Shown here: piece after piece, positions 13,686 to 20,421 of the stretch
Layout: each line of letters begins with the position of its first letter
Position numbering within the stretch: position 1 is the first letter of the stretch
Assembly: GCA_048498995.1 (NCBI GenBank)
Contig: JBEHWX010000105.1
Location: 1 to 20,421, forward strand
Reading direction: 5' to 3'
Source: JBEHWX01 sp048498995
GTDB taxonomy: Bacteria; Bacteroidota; Ignavibacteria; OLB7
Length of the DNA: 20,421 bases
Position numbers and translations under genes: made by a program
The notes under the pieces: generated by a model
What the model was told of the DNA's origin: nothing
The model's input: only the letters and a program-made list of their open reading frames with translations
Database searches by the model: none

Positions 13686-14599
13686 GTCATTCTCTCCACT
13701 TCCCGAAGCATCACGCCGTAGCGGACGCCGCGGGTGCTCACGATGATCTCCGGGAGCGCGTAGCGGCGCATGAACTCCTGGAGGATGATCGCGCCGCCGA
13801 GAAGGATATCCGCGCGGCCGTGGCTCACCTGCGGGATCGCGGCGGTCTCCTCGCCGCTCAGTCGGGCCAGCCGCTCGACCACCGCGTCGATGGTGTCGCT
13901 GGCCAGTCGGCGTCCGTTGAGCTCCTCGGCATCGAAGCGCTCGATTCCCGCGTCGATGGCGCCGAGCGTGGTGACGGTGCCGGCCACGCCGATCGCGGTT
14001 ACGCCGGCCGGGAGCGCGATTCCGCCGGCCAGGATCTCCCGCGCCATGCGGCGTGCCTCCTCGAGCCCCGCCTCGGTGGGAGGGAGCTGCGGCAGGTGAC
14101 GCTCGGTGATCCGCACCGCGCCGATGTCGAGGCTGATCGCCCCGCGAAGGTGTTCCCGATCTCCCGTCGCGATCTCGGTGCTCCCGCCGCCGATGTCGAG
14201 CACGGCCAGCGGCCCGTCCGTGACAGGAAGGCCGAAGAGGGCTCCGCGAAACGTCAGCTGCGCCTCTTCCTCGCCGCCGAGCACCTCGATCCGGAGTCCG
14301 ATCCGTCGTTCGATCTCGTCGATGAATTCCCGGCGGTTGATCGCGTCGCGCAGCGCGCTGGTGCCGAAGGCCACGATCCGCTCGGAGCCGAGCCGCGCGG
14401 CGATCTCCTGATAGCGCCGGAGAAAGCCCTCGACGCGATCGATCGTCTCCGGTAGAATCTTCCTCGAGGCATCGACTCCCTTGCCGAGCCGCGCGATCTC
14501 GTGCTCGTCGCCGAGCACCGTGATGGCGCCGTCCGGCGCCACACGCACGGTCACCATCAGGATCGTGTTCGTGCCGATATCGATCGTCGAGAAGATCAT
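13667..14599 (-). CDS. Ppx/GppA-family phosphatase (exopolyphosphatase or pppGpp hydrolase)
   Basis: This 310-residue protein belongs to the ASKHA-fold Ppx/GppA family, which removes phosphate from polyphosphate ends or from pppGpp. Visible motifs are the N-terminal phosphate loop IDIGTNTILMV, FGTSALRDAINR, the LDIGGGSTEI phosphate-binding loop, GVAGTVTTLGAI, and the C-terminal SHGRADILLGGAIIL. Length matches the short two-domain form without a C-terminal HD domain. The start at 14599 gives the family's usual beginning; the frame extends upstream to 14956 only as a shadow of prmA. It lies 28 bases behind prmA on the same strand, so the two are probably co-transcribed. Which substrate is preferred cannot be told from sequence. 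Confidence 0.9.
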   Translation of the reverse strand: MIFSTIDIGTNTILMVTVRVAPDGAITVLGDEHEIARLGKGVDASRKILPETIDRVEGFLRRYQEIAARLGSERIVAFGTSALRDAINRREFIDEIERRIGLRIEVLGGEEEAQLTFRGALFGLPVTDGPLAVLDIGGGSTEIATGDREHLRGAISLDIGAVRITERHLPQLPPTEAGLEEARRMAREILAGGIALPAGVTAIGVAGTVTTLGAIDAGIERFDAEELNGRRLASDTIDAVVERLARLSGEETAAIPQVSHGRADILLGGAIILQEFMRRYALPEIIVSTRGVRYGVMLREVERMTKAGRI

Positions 14600-14627
14600 C
14601 CGCGCTCTCGGGGGAAGGATGGGAGGA

Positions 14628-15476
14628 TTACAGCCTGCTCCAGGTGGTCGCGATCCACTCGTTCTCCCGCGCCTCGTCGACCGGGTGCAGGCCGTTCTCG
14701 CGCGCGGCATCGACCAGGCTCTCGTAGTCGGCGAACAGCACGCCGGAGGTGAGGAGGAAACCCTGCTCTCCCTCCGGGAATTTGGCCACCATCTGCGGCA
14801 GCAGCTCGATGATGATGTTCCTGTGCATGTTCGCCAGGATGATGTCGAACCCGGTCTCCTCGATCGCCTCCAGCTCGGCCAGGCGGACGTCGATCGCCTC
14901 GGCCGGGACGTCGTTGAGCGCCACGTTCTCCGCGGCGTTCTCCACCGCCCATTCATTGTTGTCGAAGGCCAGCGCGTAGGGGGCGCCGAGCTTGACGGCG
15001 ATGATCGCCAGCGCGCCGGTGCCGGTTCCGATGTCGAGCACCCGCTTGCCGCGGAAGTCCAGCTCCATCATCAGCCGCGAGATCAGCCGCGTCGACTCGT
15101 GATGTCCGGTGCCGAACGACATCTTCGGATCGATCACGATCACCAGATCCTCCTCATGCTCCGGCTCGACCGGATTCCAGCTCTGCGTGAAGATCAGCCT
15201 GTCGGCCACGCGCACCGGCTGCAGCGACTGCTCGAACTCCGCGTTCCAGTTCTGCTCCTCCACCGAGCCGCGATCGAACGCGATATCGGCGCCGGAGGGA
15301 AGCCAGGAGCGGATCGTGTCGAGAATCGCGTCCGAGAAATCGGACTCGTCGAAGTAGAGGACGATGTGATGATCGTTGTCGACGATGCCGGTGATCGGCA
15401 GATCGGTGCTGAATGCCAGGACGATGTCGAGCGCGGGACGCTCGGCGTCGCAGGTGAGGGCCGTGTATCGCTTCAT
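14628..15476 (-). CDS. prmA: Ribosomal protein L11 methyltransferase
   Basis: This 282-residue cytoplasmic enzyme trimethylates ribosomal protein L11 using S-adenosylmethionine. An N-terminal L11-recognition domain covers about residues 1-90. The PrmA signature follows as IDPKMSFGTGHHESTRL, then the SAM loop VLDIGTGTGALAIIAVKLG, the acidic ribose-binding segment ALAFDNNEWAVENAAENV, and the catalytic-loop region IILANMHRNIIIELLP. The SFGTGHHE and N-x-x-RNI variants are those usually seen in Bacteroidota-type PrmA. The ATG at 15476 begins MKRYTALTCDAERP, a normal N-terminus. The frame extends further upstream but into non-homologous sequence. It precedes ppx/gppA by 28 bases. Confidence 0.92.
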   Translation of the reverse strand: MKRYTALTCDAERPALDIVLAFSTDLPITGIVDNDHHIVLYFDESDFSDAILDTIRSWLPSGADIAFDRGSVEEQNWNAEFEQSLQPVRVADRLIFTQSWNPVEPEHEEDLVIVIDPKMSFGTGHHESTRLISRLMMELDFRGKRVLDIGTGTGALAIIAVKLGAPYALAFDNNEWAVENAAENVALNDVPAEAIDVRLAELEAIEETGFDIILANMHRNIIIELLPQMVAKFPEGEQGFLLTSGVLFADYESLVDAARENGLHPVDEARENEWIATTWSRL

Positions 15477-15501
15477 GGCTGAACGTTGCTGGGGGAAACG
15501 T

Positions 15502-15528
15502 GCCGGCCCCGCGCGATGCGAGGCCGGC
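15502..15528 (-). terminator. Hairpin between the M28-like gene and prmA
   Basis: GCCGGCC (15502-15508) pairs with GGCCGGC (15522-15528), and three more pairs can form inside after one mismatch. On the minus strand TTT follows a few bases later. It could terminate the M28-like transcript or attenuate read-through into prmA. Confidence 0.4.
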
Positions 15529-15604
15529 GAACGGAAGTTGATGTTGCGTTGCTCGGGAGCCGTCGTCGGCCGCCGTGCCGGAATCATCCGGAGGATCGGC
15601 CGCG

Positions 15605-15616
15605 CTCCGGCCGGAG
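15605..15616. repeat. 12-bp palindrome after the M28-like gene
   Basis: CTCCGGCCGGAG is a perfect palindrome 12 bases past the minus-strand stop at 15628. It may fold as a short hairpin or bind a protein; no function can be assigned. Confidence 0.3.
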
Positions 15617-15627
15617 GCGGTCGCTCC

Positions 15628-16656
15628 CTAGGGGTGGACCGACGCCGGTATCACTTTGTAGATCGCGTAGACGAGGAGGCGTCCGACCGAGCCGAGCGTC
15701 TTCGGGCTCACCTTGTCGATCGTGTCCTCGTGCGTGTGCCAGTACTCGCGGCTCGGATCGTTCGTGTTGTTGCCGACGAGGTTGGCGTCGATGATGTCGA
15801 TCGTCTTGATTCCGACCTCGTTGAGCGGAACGTGATCATCCTGGATCGACGGGCCGATATTCTGCGTGAAGTTCGGGAGCTGAAGGTCGAGCGCCGCGTT
15901 CCAGAGCGTGGTCACCACCTCCGGCGCGTACTGCATCGAGGTTCCCTCTTTCGGGAAGCTGGCGTTGGGATCGCCCACCATGTCGAGCAGAATGCCGAAG
16001 GCCGGCTTGAAGCCGGGGGCGAGATTGCGCGCGAAGTAGCGGGAGCCGAGGAAGTAGTTGCTCAGATCGGACTCGGCGCCGTAATCCTCGCCGTCGAACA
16101 GCACTAGATCCACGCCGATCGTGGGCGGATGCTCCTTCATCACCCGGGCCAGCTCCAGGAGCACGCCGACGCCGGAGGCGGCATCGTTGGCGCCGAGGAT
16201 CGGCTGGTTCCGTTTGGTGCTGTCCGGGTCCTGATCGGCGCGGGGACGCGTGTCCCAGTGGGCGCAGATCATGATCCGGTAGGTGGCGCCCGGGTTGAAC
16301 GAGGCGATGATGTTCGTCAGCTGCAGCTTCTCGTCACCATATCCGTTCTGCGTGAACGACTGCTCGTTGACGGCGTCGGTGCTCTTGCGGAGCTCGGCCA
16401 GGAGATATTCCTTCGTCTTGCGCGCCCCCTCGGAGTTCGGATTGCGCGGTCCGAAGGCGACCTGCGCGGCGGCGTGCTTCAGCGCGTTCTGCTCGTCGAA
16501 CGCCGGGAGGCCGACCGTGTCGATCTTGCGCGGCTGCGTCGCGACGCTGTCGGTGGTCGCGGGGACGGACGTCGTCTCCTTATCACGACACGCCGACATG
16601 GAAAGGGCCAGGATCGACAGCGCGACACCGGCCAGAGCGGATCTGGTGTTGAACAT
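15628..16656 (-). CDS. M28-family zinc peptidase or glutaminyl-peptide cyclotransferase-like lipoprotein
   Basis: This 342-residue protein has a lipoprotein signal (lipobox SMSAC, lipidated Cys23). A Ser/Thr-rich tether leads to a single catalytic domain. Zinc-site motifs appear in family order: CAHWDTRPRAD (His133), LGANDAASGVGVLLELARV (Asp158), LVLFDGEDYG (Glu190, Asp191), LLDMVGD (Asp225/Asp229) and WHTHEDT (His307/His309). This pattern is shared by M28 aminopeptidases and bacterial animal-type glutaminyl cyclases; the single GED and the GAND motif lean to the latter. T9SS cargo mature ends are often Gln after signal cleavage, and both envelope proteins in the sigma operon begin with Gln, so pyroglutamate formation is a reasonable but unproven role. 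The ATG at 16656 has no Shine-Dalgarno sequence. Confidence 0.85.
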   Translation of the reverse strand: MFNTRSALAGVALSILALSMSACRDKETTSVPATTDSVATQPRKIDTVGLPAFDEQNALKHAAAQVAFGPRNPNSEGARKTKEYLLAELRKSTDAVNEQSFTQNGYGDEKLQLTNIIASFNPGATYRIMICAHWDTRPRADQDPDSTKRNQPILGANDAASGVGVLLELARVMKEHPPTIGVDLVLFDGEDYGAESDLSNYFLGSRYFARNLAPGFKPAFGILLDMVGDPNASFPKEGTSMQYAPEVVTTLWNAALDLQLPNFTQNIGPSIQDDHVPLNEVGIKTIDIIDANLVGNNTNDPSREYWHTHEDTIDKVSPKTLGSVGRLLVYAIYKVIPASVHP

Positions 16657-16686
16657 GGGCGCAAACTACTGCTGCATGACCTGGAA

Positions 16687-16712
16687 TTCCAAAGTTGGAA
16701 GCGCCATGGCGC
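16687..16712 (-). promoter_or_regulatory. Promoter and twin palindromes upstream of the M28-like gene
   Basis: On the minus strand CAACTTTG (16697-16690) differs by one base from the -7 consensus TAnnTTTG and would give a leader of roughly 25 bases. It lies inside the inverted repeat TTCCAA/TTGGAA (16687-16700), and a perfect 12-bp palindrome GCGCCATGGCGC abuts it (16701-16712). No TTTG is seen at the expected -33 position. A regulated promoter is possible. Confidence 0.35.
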
Positions 16713-16976
16713 ATTACCGCCGCGCTGGCCCGTCGCCGCCCGTCGCGGAGCTCCTCAAGGCCCGTTGCCCAGGTCCATCAGCGGGGCCGGTCCGAGGTAC
16801 GGGCATGTGCCGGTCAACGATCCGCTTGAGCGCCGGCGTGGCGCGCGAATGCCGCGCGGTCCCGGTATTTCGAGGCTTCGACGCCGGGGTTTCAGGGGGG
16901 AGGATCGGTGACTGGAAAGGGATTCGAGATGCAACGGTAACGCCGGATCGGTGCGCGCGTTGCATGCAAAAGGTCG

Positions 16977-17000
16977 ATTCGGGCCGTTTGGCACCCGAAT
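16977..17000 (+). promoter_or_regulatory. Inverted repeat enclosing the -35 box of the YtxH promoter
   Basis: ATTCGGG (16977-16983) and CCCGAAT (16994-17000) are perfect 7-base arms around a 10-base centre that holds the -35 element TTGGCA (16988-16993). A dimeric regulator bound here would directly affect polymerase access. Confidence 0.45.
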
Positions 17001-17016
17001 TGCGATTATGTATACT
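16987..17016 (+). promoter_or_regulatory. Strong housekeeping promoter for ytxH-DUF948
   Basis: TTGGCA (16988-16993), a 17-base spacer and TATACT (17011-17016) form a near-consensus sigma-70 promoter. TTTG (16987-16990) 20 bases before TATACT also fits the Bacteroidetes -33 element. Transcription would begin near 17023, giving a leader of about 55 bases. Confidence 0.7.
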
Positions 17017-17068
17017 ATGCCGCGTTCATTACGCAACGGGTACTCCAGTCGTTCATTCATAGATAGTC

Positions 17069-17073
17069 GGAGG
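17069..17073 (+). promoter_or_regulatory. Strong ribosome binding site of the YtxH gene
   Basis: GGAGG lies five bases before the ATG at 17079. It is among the clearest Shine-Dalgarno sites in the window and, with the promoter upstream, suggests high expression. Confidence 0.75.
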
Positions 17074-17078
17074 AAAGT

Positions 17079-17531
17079 ATGGCGCAGAATATGGGTGGTG
17101 GAAGCTATGCCGATGAGGCATCCGGCTTCTCCAAAGGGATGATCGTCGGACTTCTTACCGGTGGCGCGCTCGGCGCCGCGCTTGCATTGCTGTTCGCCCC
17201 GAAGCCGGGTCGCGAGCTCCGTGGTGATATCTCGAATCTCACCAGCGAGTACATGGACAAGGCCGGCGATGCGATCAACAGCGCGAGCACCAAGACGCAG
17301 GACCTGGTCAACGAGGGACGCACTCGTGCCGAGAGCCTGATCGACGATGCCCGCGAGAAGGCCTCGACGATCCTGTCGGATGCCGAGCGGATAGTCAACG
17401 ACGCCAAGGCCAAGGCCAGCGGCGCCACGACCGGCGCCGTCAGCAGCGTGATGGGCACGACCTCCCGCATCGCCGAGGCGGCCAAGGCCGGCACCGAGGC
17501 ATTCAAGGAAGAGCTCCGCGGCGCGAAGTAA
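17079..17531 (+). CDS. YtxH-domain membrane protein
   Basis: This 150-residue protein has a Gly-rich N-terminus and one transmembrane helix at about residues 20-40 (MIVGLLTGGALGAALALLFA). The YtxH hallmark LLFAPKPGRELRGDI follows directly. The remainder is a long Ala/Lys/Glu/Asp-rich amphipathic helix, probably coiled-coil, with late-embryogenesis-like composition (KTQDLVNEGRTRAESLID, AREKASTILSDAERIVNDAKAKA). YtxH proteins are small envelope or general-stress proteins of unclear biochemical role. It precedes a DUF948 protein by 59 bases, a pairing common in Bacteroidota and Chlorobiota, and has a strong promoter and ribosome binding site. Confidence 0.88.
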   Translation: MAQNMGGGSYADEASGFSKGMIVGLLTGGALGAALALLFAPKPGRELRGDISNLTSEYMDKAGDAINSASTKTQDLVNEGRTRAESLIDDAREKASTILSDAERIVNDAKAKASGATTGAVSSVMGTTSRIAEAAKAGTEAFKEELRGAK

Positions 17532-17534
17532 TTC

Positions 17535-17548
17535 CGCCTTGCAAGGCG
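17535..17548 (+). other. Perfect 14-bp palindrome between ytxH and DUF948 genes
   Basis: CGCCTTGCAAGGCG can fold as a short hairpin (5-bp stem, TGCA loop) three bases after the ytxH stop. No T run follows. It may stabilise the upstream message or partly attenuate the downstream gene. Confidence 0.4.
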
Positions 17549-17590
17549 TTCACGTTCCGATGATCATGTTATTCAATCGATAGGCTGCTC

Positions 17591-18202
17591 ATGTCAACGA
17601 TTCTTTATATCTCTGCCTCCATTGCGCTCCTGGCGCTTGCGGGACTCTTCATCTATCTGATCATGCTCCTCAGGGGGAGCAAGGATCTGATCGACAACGT
17701 CACCAAGACCGTTGGTGGTATCACCAACGAGATCTCGCAGATCCGCCTGAGCCTGGCCGGAACGATCCAGAACGTGGAGGGGATCACCGGCAAGGTGGAT
17801 GGAACGGTCGACCGGCTCAACACGTCGATGGACCGTGTCAACGCGCAGCTCGGGGAGGTGGAGGGAATCGTCGGCAGCGTGCGTCAGATGACCGCGGATG
17901 TTACCCGCATCGCCGATGACGCGACCGATGTGGTGCACGCCGCCAAGAACGTCGTGATCAGCATCGTCGACCTGGAGCAGGATATCCAGCGGAAGGTGCA
18001 GGCGCCGGTGGTCGAGGCCCTCGGGCTGCTCAACGCCGTCGGACGCGGTATCCGCGTCTTCCGCGAGAAGCTGGCCGGCACCGCTCCGGGCGCGTCGGAT
18101 GGGCTCGTCACGAGCCCCCGGACCGGAACCACGCCCTCCGGCGACGGGCTTCCGGCCCGCCGCGCCAACGGTGTCACGACGACGGTCTATCAGAAAGTCT
18201 GA
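17591..18202 (+). CDS. DUF948-type membrane protein with long periodic helix
   Basis: This 203-residue protein has an N-terminal transmembrane anchor (about residues 4-28, LYISASIALLALAGLFIYLIMLL). A long helical region (about 30-135) carries heptad-like repeats such as GTIQNVEGITGKVDGTVDRLNTSMDRVNAQLGEVEGIVGSVRQM, resembling the DUF948 family and methyl-accepting-protein-like coiled coils. The C-terminal 40 residues are Gly/Thr/Pro-rich and probably disordered. Function is unknown; coexistence with YtxH suggests a joint envelope role. The ATG at 17591 begins directly before the anchor; no ribosome binding site is clear. A strong terminator follows. Confidence 0.82.
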   Translation: MSTILYISASIALLALAGLFIYLIMLLRGSKDLIDNVTKTVGGITNEISQIRLSLAGTIQNVEGITGKVDGTVDRLNTSMDRVNAQLGEVEGIVGSVRQMTADVTRIADDATDVVHAAKNVVISIVDLEQDIQRKVQAPVVEALGLLNAVGRGIRVFREKLAGTAPGASDGLVTSPRTGTTPSGDGLPARRANGVTTTVYQKV

Positions 18203-18256
18203 CGTCCCGTACGGTTCACCCGTGCCGACGTCCGGCGGGATCATTACGAACGTGCA

Positions 18257-18294
18257 GCGCCCGGAAGGAGAGTTCCTTCCGGGCGCCGTATTTT
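18257..18294 (+). terminator. Rho-independent terminator after ytxH-DUF948
   Basis: GCGCCCGGAAGGA (18257-18269) pairs perfectly with TCCTTCCGGGCGC (18274-18286) around a 4-base loop, and CGTATTTT follows. This 13-bp stem ends the transcript before coaX, which starts 60 bases later. Confidence 0.85.
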
Positions 18295-18353
18295 CCGGCC
18301 GAAAGCTCCCTTCCGGGGCTCCTCGCTTCTCACCGGCTTCATCGATTCCTCGC

Positions 18354-19091
18354 ATGCTCTTTATCGAGATCGGCAACTCCACGGTCAAGTCCGCGCGTCC
18401 GCTGCCGGACGACTCGTGGGCAATCGCGCGCCATGCCTCGCTTGAGGATGCGCTGGCCGGGCTTGCCGGGGATGAGGAGATTCTCTGCGCGGCGGTGGGG
18501 GAGATGCTGGCCGCGGACCTGCGCGAGCGGATCGGGTCGCGGCGCGGGACGCTTCTCGATCGCATGATGTTCCTGCCGTTCATCGGCGGCAGCTACGACA
18601 CGCCGATGACCCTCGGACTCGACCGCATTCTGAACCTGTACGCGCTGGAAGGGGATGGCGTGGTGATATCCTGCGGCACCGCGATCACCGTGGACGCGGT
18701 AGTCGGTGGCGAGCCGCGATGGGGGGCGATTCTTCCGGGGCTCACGACCTCCGCCGATTCCCTGCACGCGCGCATCCCGGTTCTGCCCCACGTCACGGTG
18801 GTCGACCGGCCCCGCCTGCCGGCCCGCACCAGCCGCGATTCGGTGACCAACGGCGTGCTGCTGGCCGCGGCGCTCGCGGCGCGGGAGCTCGCACGGCGTC
18901 TCTGCGACGGGGCGTCGTTGCCGATCACCCTCACCGGCGGCGACGCCGACGTGATGCGCGATCTGCTGGATGGGGAAGGGCGGGTCGATCCGGCGCTCGA
19001 GTTCCGCGGCATGCTTCGCGCGTGGACGGCGCGCGCCGGAAGCCAGGGGCTGGCCACGGGCGCCACGGATCTTACGCGGCCACCTCTCTGA
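18354..19091 (+). CDS. coaX: Type III pantothenate kinase
   Basis: This 245-residue cytoplasmic enzyme phosphorylates pantothenate with ATP, the first step of coenzyme A synthesis. ASKHA-fold motifs seen are an N-terminal phosphate loop MLFIEIGNSTVKSA, the pantothenate-binding SYDTPMTLGLDRILNLYAL, SCGTAITVDAV, and GAILPGLTTSADSLHA. A hydrophobic C-terminal helix region includes TNGVLLAAALAARELARRL, followed by LTGGDADVMRDLL. One oddity is Glu in place of the Asp usual in the first motif (D-x-G-N-T/S). Length is typical. The ATG at 18354 gives the family's normal start; upstream in-frame sequence runs through the terminator. No ribosome binding site is evident. Its 3' end overlaps that of ispH by 20 bases. 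Confidence 0.88.
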   Translation: MLFIEIGNSTVKSARPLPDDSWAIARHASLEDALAGLAGDEEILCAAVGEMLAADLRERIGSRRGTLLDRMMFLPFIGGSYDTPMTLGLDRILNLYALEGDGVVISCGTAITVDAVVGGEPRWGAILPGLTTSADSLHARIPVLPHVTVVDRPRLPARTSRDSVTNGVLLAAALAARELARRLCDGASLPITLTGGDADVMRDLLDGEGRVDPALEFRGMLRAWTARAGSQGLATGATDLTRPPL

Positions 19092-20310
19092 ACGGCTCGA
19101 GCGCCTGCTCGATCGTGAGCGCGCCGGGGAAGTAGGAGACGATCTTCTGGATCACCTCATCGACGAGCGGATCCGGACAGGAGGCGCCGCTGGTGAGGAT
19201 GATCTCGACGGGACGGCCGACTTCCGGACGCCATCCCGCGGTGATCCGCGTCCGATGGGCGTGCAGGTCGAAGTGGCGGATCTCGTCGGGGGAGATGATC
19301 TCGTCGGCGTCCTTGATGAAGTAGGTGGGCAACCGCTCCTCGCAGAGCTCCACCAGGTGCGACGTGTTGGAGCTGTTGTAGCCGCCGACCACGATCGCCA
19401 GATCTCCTCCGGACGCGATCAGCGCCGAGGTGGCGCTCTGGTTCTCGTTCGTGGCGTAGCAGAGCGTGTCCCGCGTGTCGGCGAAATGCTCCGCGATCCG
19501 CTCGGCGCCGTATCGCGCGATCATCGCCACGCGCAGCCGCTCGGCGATCGCCTGGGTCTCGGAGGCGAGCATCGTGGTCTGATTCACCACGCCGATTCTC
19601 GTCAGATCCCGCTCCGGATCGAATCCCTCGGAGCATTGCCCGCCGAACCACTCCGCGAACCGCTCCAGCGGCTCCCGTCCGTCGATGATCGCCGCCAGGC
19701 GCTCGGTCTCCTCCATGTTCTGCACCACCACCGTCGGCGCGTTGGCGCGGCTGTGGGAGAAGGTGGCGCGCGTCTCCTCGTGGTTCCGCTTGCCATGGAT
19801 CACGATCGTGCATTCCCGCTCGCCGAGCGTGACGGTCCGGTTCCACACCTTCTCGACGAAAGGGCAGGTGGTATCGGAGCGATAGGGATCGATGCCGCGC
19901 GCGGCCAGCTTCTCCTGAATCTCGAGCGTGGTGCCGAAGGCCGGGACGATCACGATATCCTCCGCCGTCAGCTCCTCCCAGTCGACGAGCTGCCGTCCGT
20001 CCGGGGTCATGATGAAGCGGACGCCGCGGCCGGCCAGATCCTCGTTCACGTGCGGGTTGTGGATCATCTCCGACAGGAGGAAGATGCGCCGTCCGGGGTT
20101 GGCGTCGAGCGTCTTGTAGGCGATCTCGATCGCATTCTCGACGCCGAAGCAGAAGCCGAAGTGCCGGGCGATCTTGAAGCGGACGGGGCCGAAATCGAGT
20201 GTCGACGGGGTGAAATCGCGGCGGCGGGGATCGGTGATCCTGCGCGCCCCCTTCACGACGGAGATGATCGGGGAGCGGAAGTAGATCGGGATGTCGAACG
20301 TACGTGCCAT
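19072..20310 (-). CDS. ispH: 4-hydroxy-3-methylbut-2-enyl diphosphate reductase, long form
   Basis: This 412-residue iron-sulfur enzyme makes IPP and DMAPP in the last step of the MEP isoprenoid pathway. The three cluster-binding cysteines are Cys54 (HFGFCFGVENA), Cys149 (DTTCPFVEKVW) and Cys284 (DTLCYATNENQ). Substrate-binding motifs include IHNPHVNE (His84), KRNHEETRAT (His177, Glu179) and GGYNSSNTSHL. An additional Cys378 lies in SGASCPDPLV. It is longer than the about 315-residue E. coli enzyme because of an N-terminal extension (about residues 1-45, PIYFRSPIISVVKG...) and an insertion near 205-235, features of the long form known from plants, cyanobacteria and some FCB and planctomycete bacteria. 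The ATG at 20310 was chosen over the upstream option at 20349 because it directly precedes the conserved extension. Confidence 0.92.
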   Translation of the reverse strand: MARTFDIPIYFRSPIISVVKGARRITDPRRRDFTPSTLDFGPVRFKIARHFGFCFGVENAIEIAYKTLDANPGRRIFLLSEMIHNPHVNEDLAGRGVRFIMTPDGRQLVDWEELTAEDIVIVPAFGTTLEIQEKLAARGIDPYRSDTTCPFVEKVWNRTVTLGERECTIVIHGKRNHEETRATFSHSRANAPTVVVQNMEETERLAAIIDGREPLERFAEWFGGQCSEGFDPERDLTRIGVVNQTTMLASETQAIAERLRVAMIARYGAERIAEHFADTRDTLCYATNENQSATSALIASGGDLAIVVGGYNSSNTSHLVELCEERLPTYFIKDADEIISPDEIRHFDLHAHRTRITAGWRPEVGRPVEIILTSGASCPDPLVDEVIQKIVSYFPGALTIEQALEPFREVAA

Positions 20311-20385
20311 TGGCGGGAAGCATGATCTGGTGAGCGGGTTGCCGGTCACCGTGATGACGAGCGAAGCGCGCGGATGTTGACCTCG

Positions 20386-20391
20386 AATATA
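20386..20391 (-). promoter_or_regulatory. Possible -10 element of the ispH promoter
   Basis: TATATT on the minus strand lies about 75 bases before the ispH start in otherwise GC-rich sequence. No convincing -35 or -33 element stands upstream, so this is only a candidate. Confidence 0.25.
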
Positions 20392-20421
20392 CCGATTTCG
20401 TCAGGCGCCGCGCGCCGGCCG

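Larger units (their letters stand above)
16657..17078. other. Divergent intergenic region between the M28-like and YtxH genes
   Basis: This 422-base region carries outward control elements at both ends, listed separately. The middle (about 16715-16955) is GC-rich without a recognised gene: open frames on both strands have Arg/Pro-rich shadow composition. A perfect 10-bp palindrome TTGCATGCAA lies at 16960-16969, just upstream of the YtxH promoter. Confidence 0.5.

Overview
This GC-rich 20.4 kb window looks like a chromosomal segment from the Bacteroidota/Chlorobiota (FCB) side of the bacterial tree. The lineage is an inference from gene content. The giant secreted protein ends in a type IX secretion (T9SS) sorting domain (PNPSKPSSIIRYEI..., ending ...RRLVVVN). 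It also carries serial 'choice-of-anchor D' (HYDIN/ASPM-like) modules, which are common in Kapabacteria, Ignavibacteria and Chlorobi. PrmA has the FCB-style SFGTGHHE motif. The tetR promoter matches the Bacteroidetes-type CTTG-N20-TAnnTTTG pattern. High GC argues for a Kapabacteria-like lineage over a typical low-GC Bacteroidetes. No tRNA, rRNA, CRISPR array, insertion sequence or phage gene was seen.

Layout. (1) 1-671, minus strand: a TetR-family repressor whose stop overlaps the start of a further gene running off the left edge, with a palindromic operator laid over its own promoter. (2) 796-3482: a metal-handling neighbourhood. It holds a secreted heavy-metal-associated (HMA) protein and an outer-membrane barrel protein on the minus strand, a CusF-like copper-binding lipoprotein on the plus strand, a possible one-helix small membrane protein on the minus strand, and a lipoprotein with a degenerate heavy-metal-binding motif on the plus strand. 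(3) 3483-4055: about 570 bp with no convincing gene but with small hairpins, leading into (4) 4056-13575: a tightly packed plus-strand unit of ECF sigma factor, membrane anti-sigma-like protein, a two-OmpA-domain outer-membrane protein and a 1,895-residue T9SS cargo protein. (5) 13667-16656, minus strand: Ppx/GppA phosphatase, PrmA methyltransferase and an M28/glutaminyl-cyclase-like lipoprotein. (6) 17079-18202, plus strand: YtxH and DUF948 envelope proteins behind a strong promoter. (7) 18354-20310: type III pantothenate kinase (CoaX) and long-form IspH, converging with a 20-bp overlap of their 3' ends.

How the genes may work together. The most interesting unit is region 4. Sigma and anti-sigma overlap by 14 bp, anti-sigma and OmpA protein overlap by 4 bp (ATGA), and the giant surface protein follows after 85 bp. 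This suggests one regulon in which a membrane-sensed signal controls a peptidoglycan-anchored outer-membrane protein and a large T9SS-exported, glycine-rich, multi-domain surface protein. Region 2 suggests periplasmic copper or related metal binding through three different small-domain solutions, with no recognisable efflux pump or P-type ATPase inside the window. The remaining genes are ordinary housekeeping or envelope functions.
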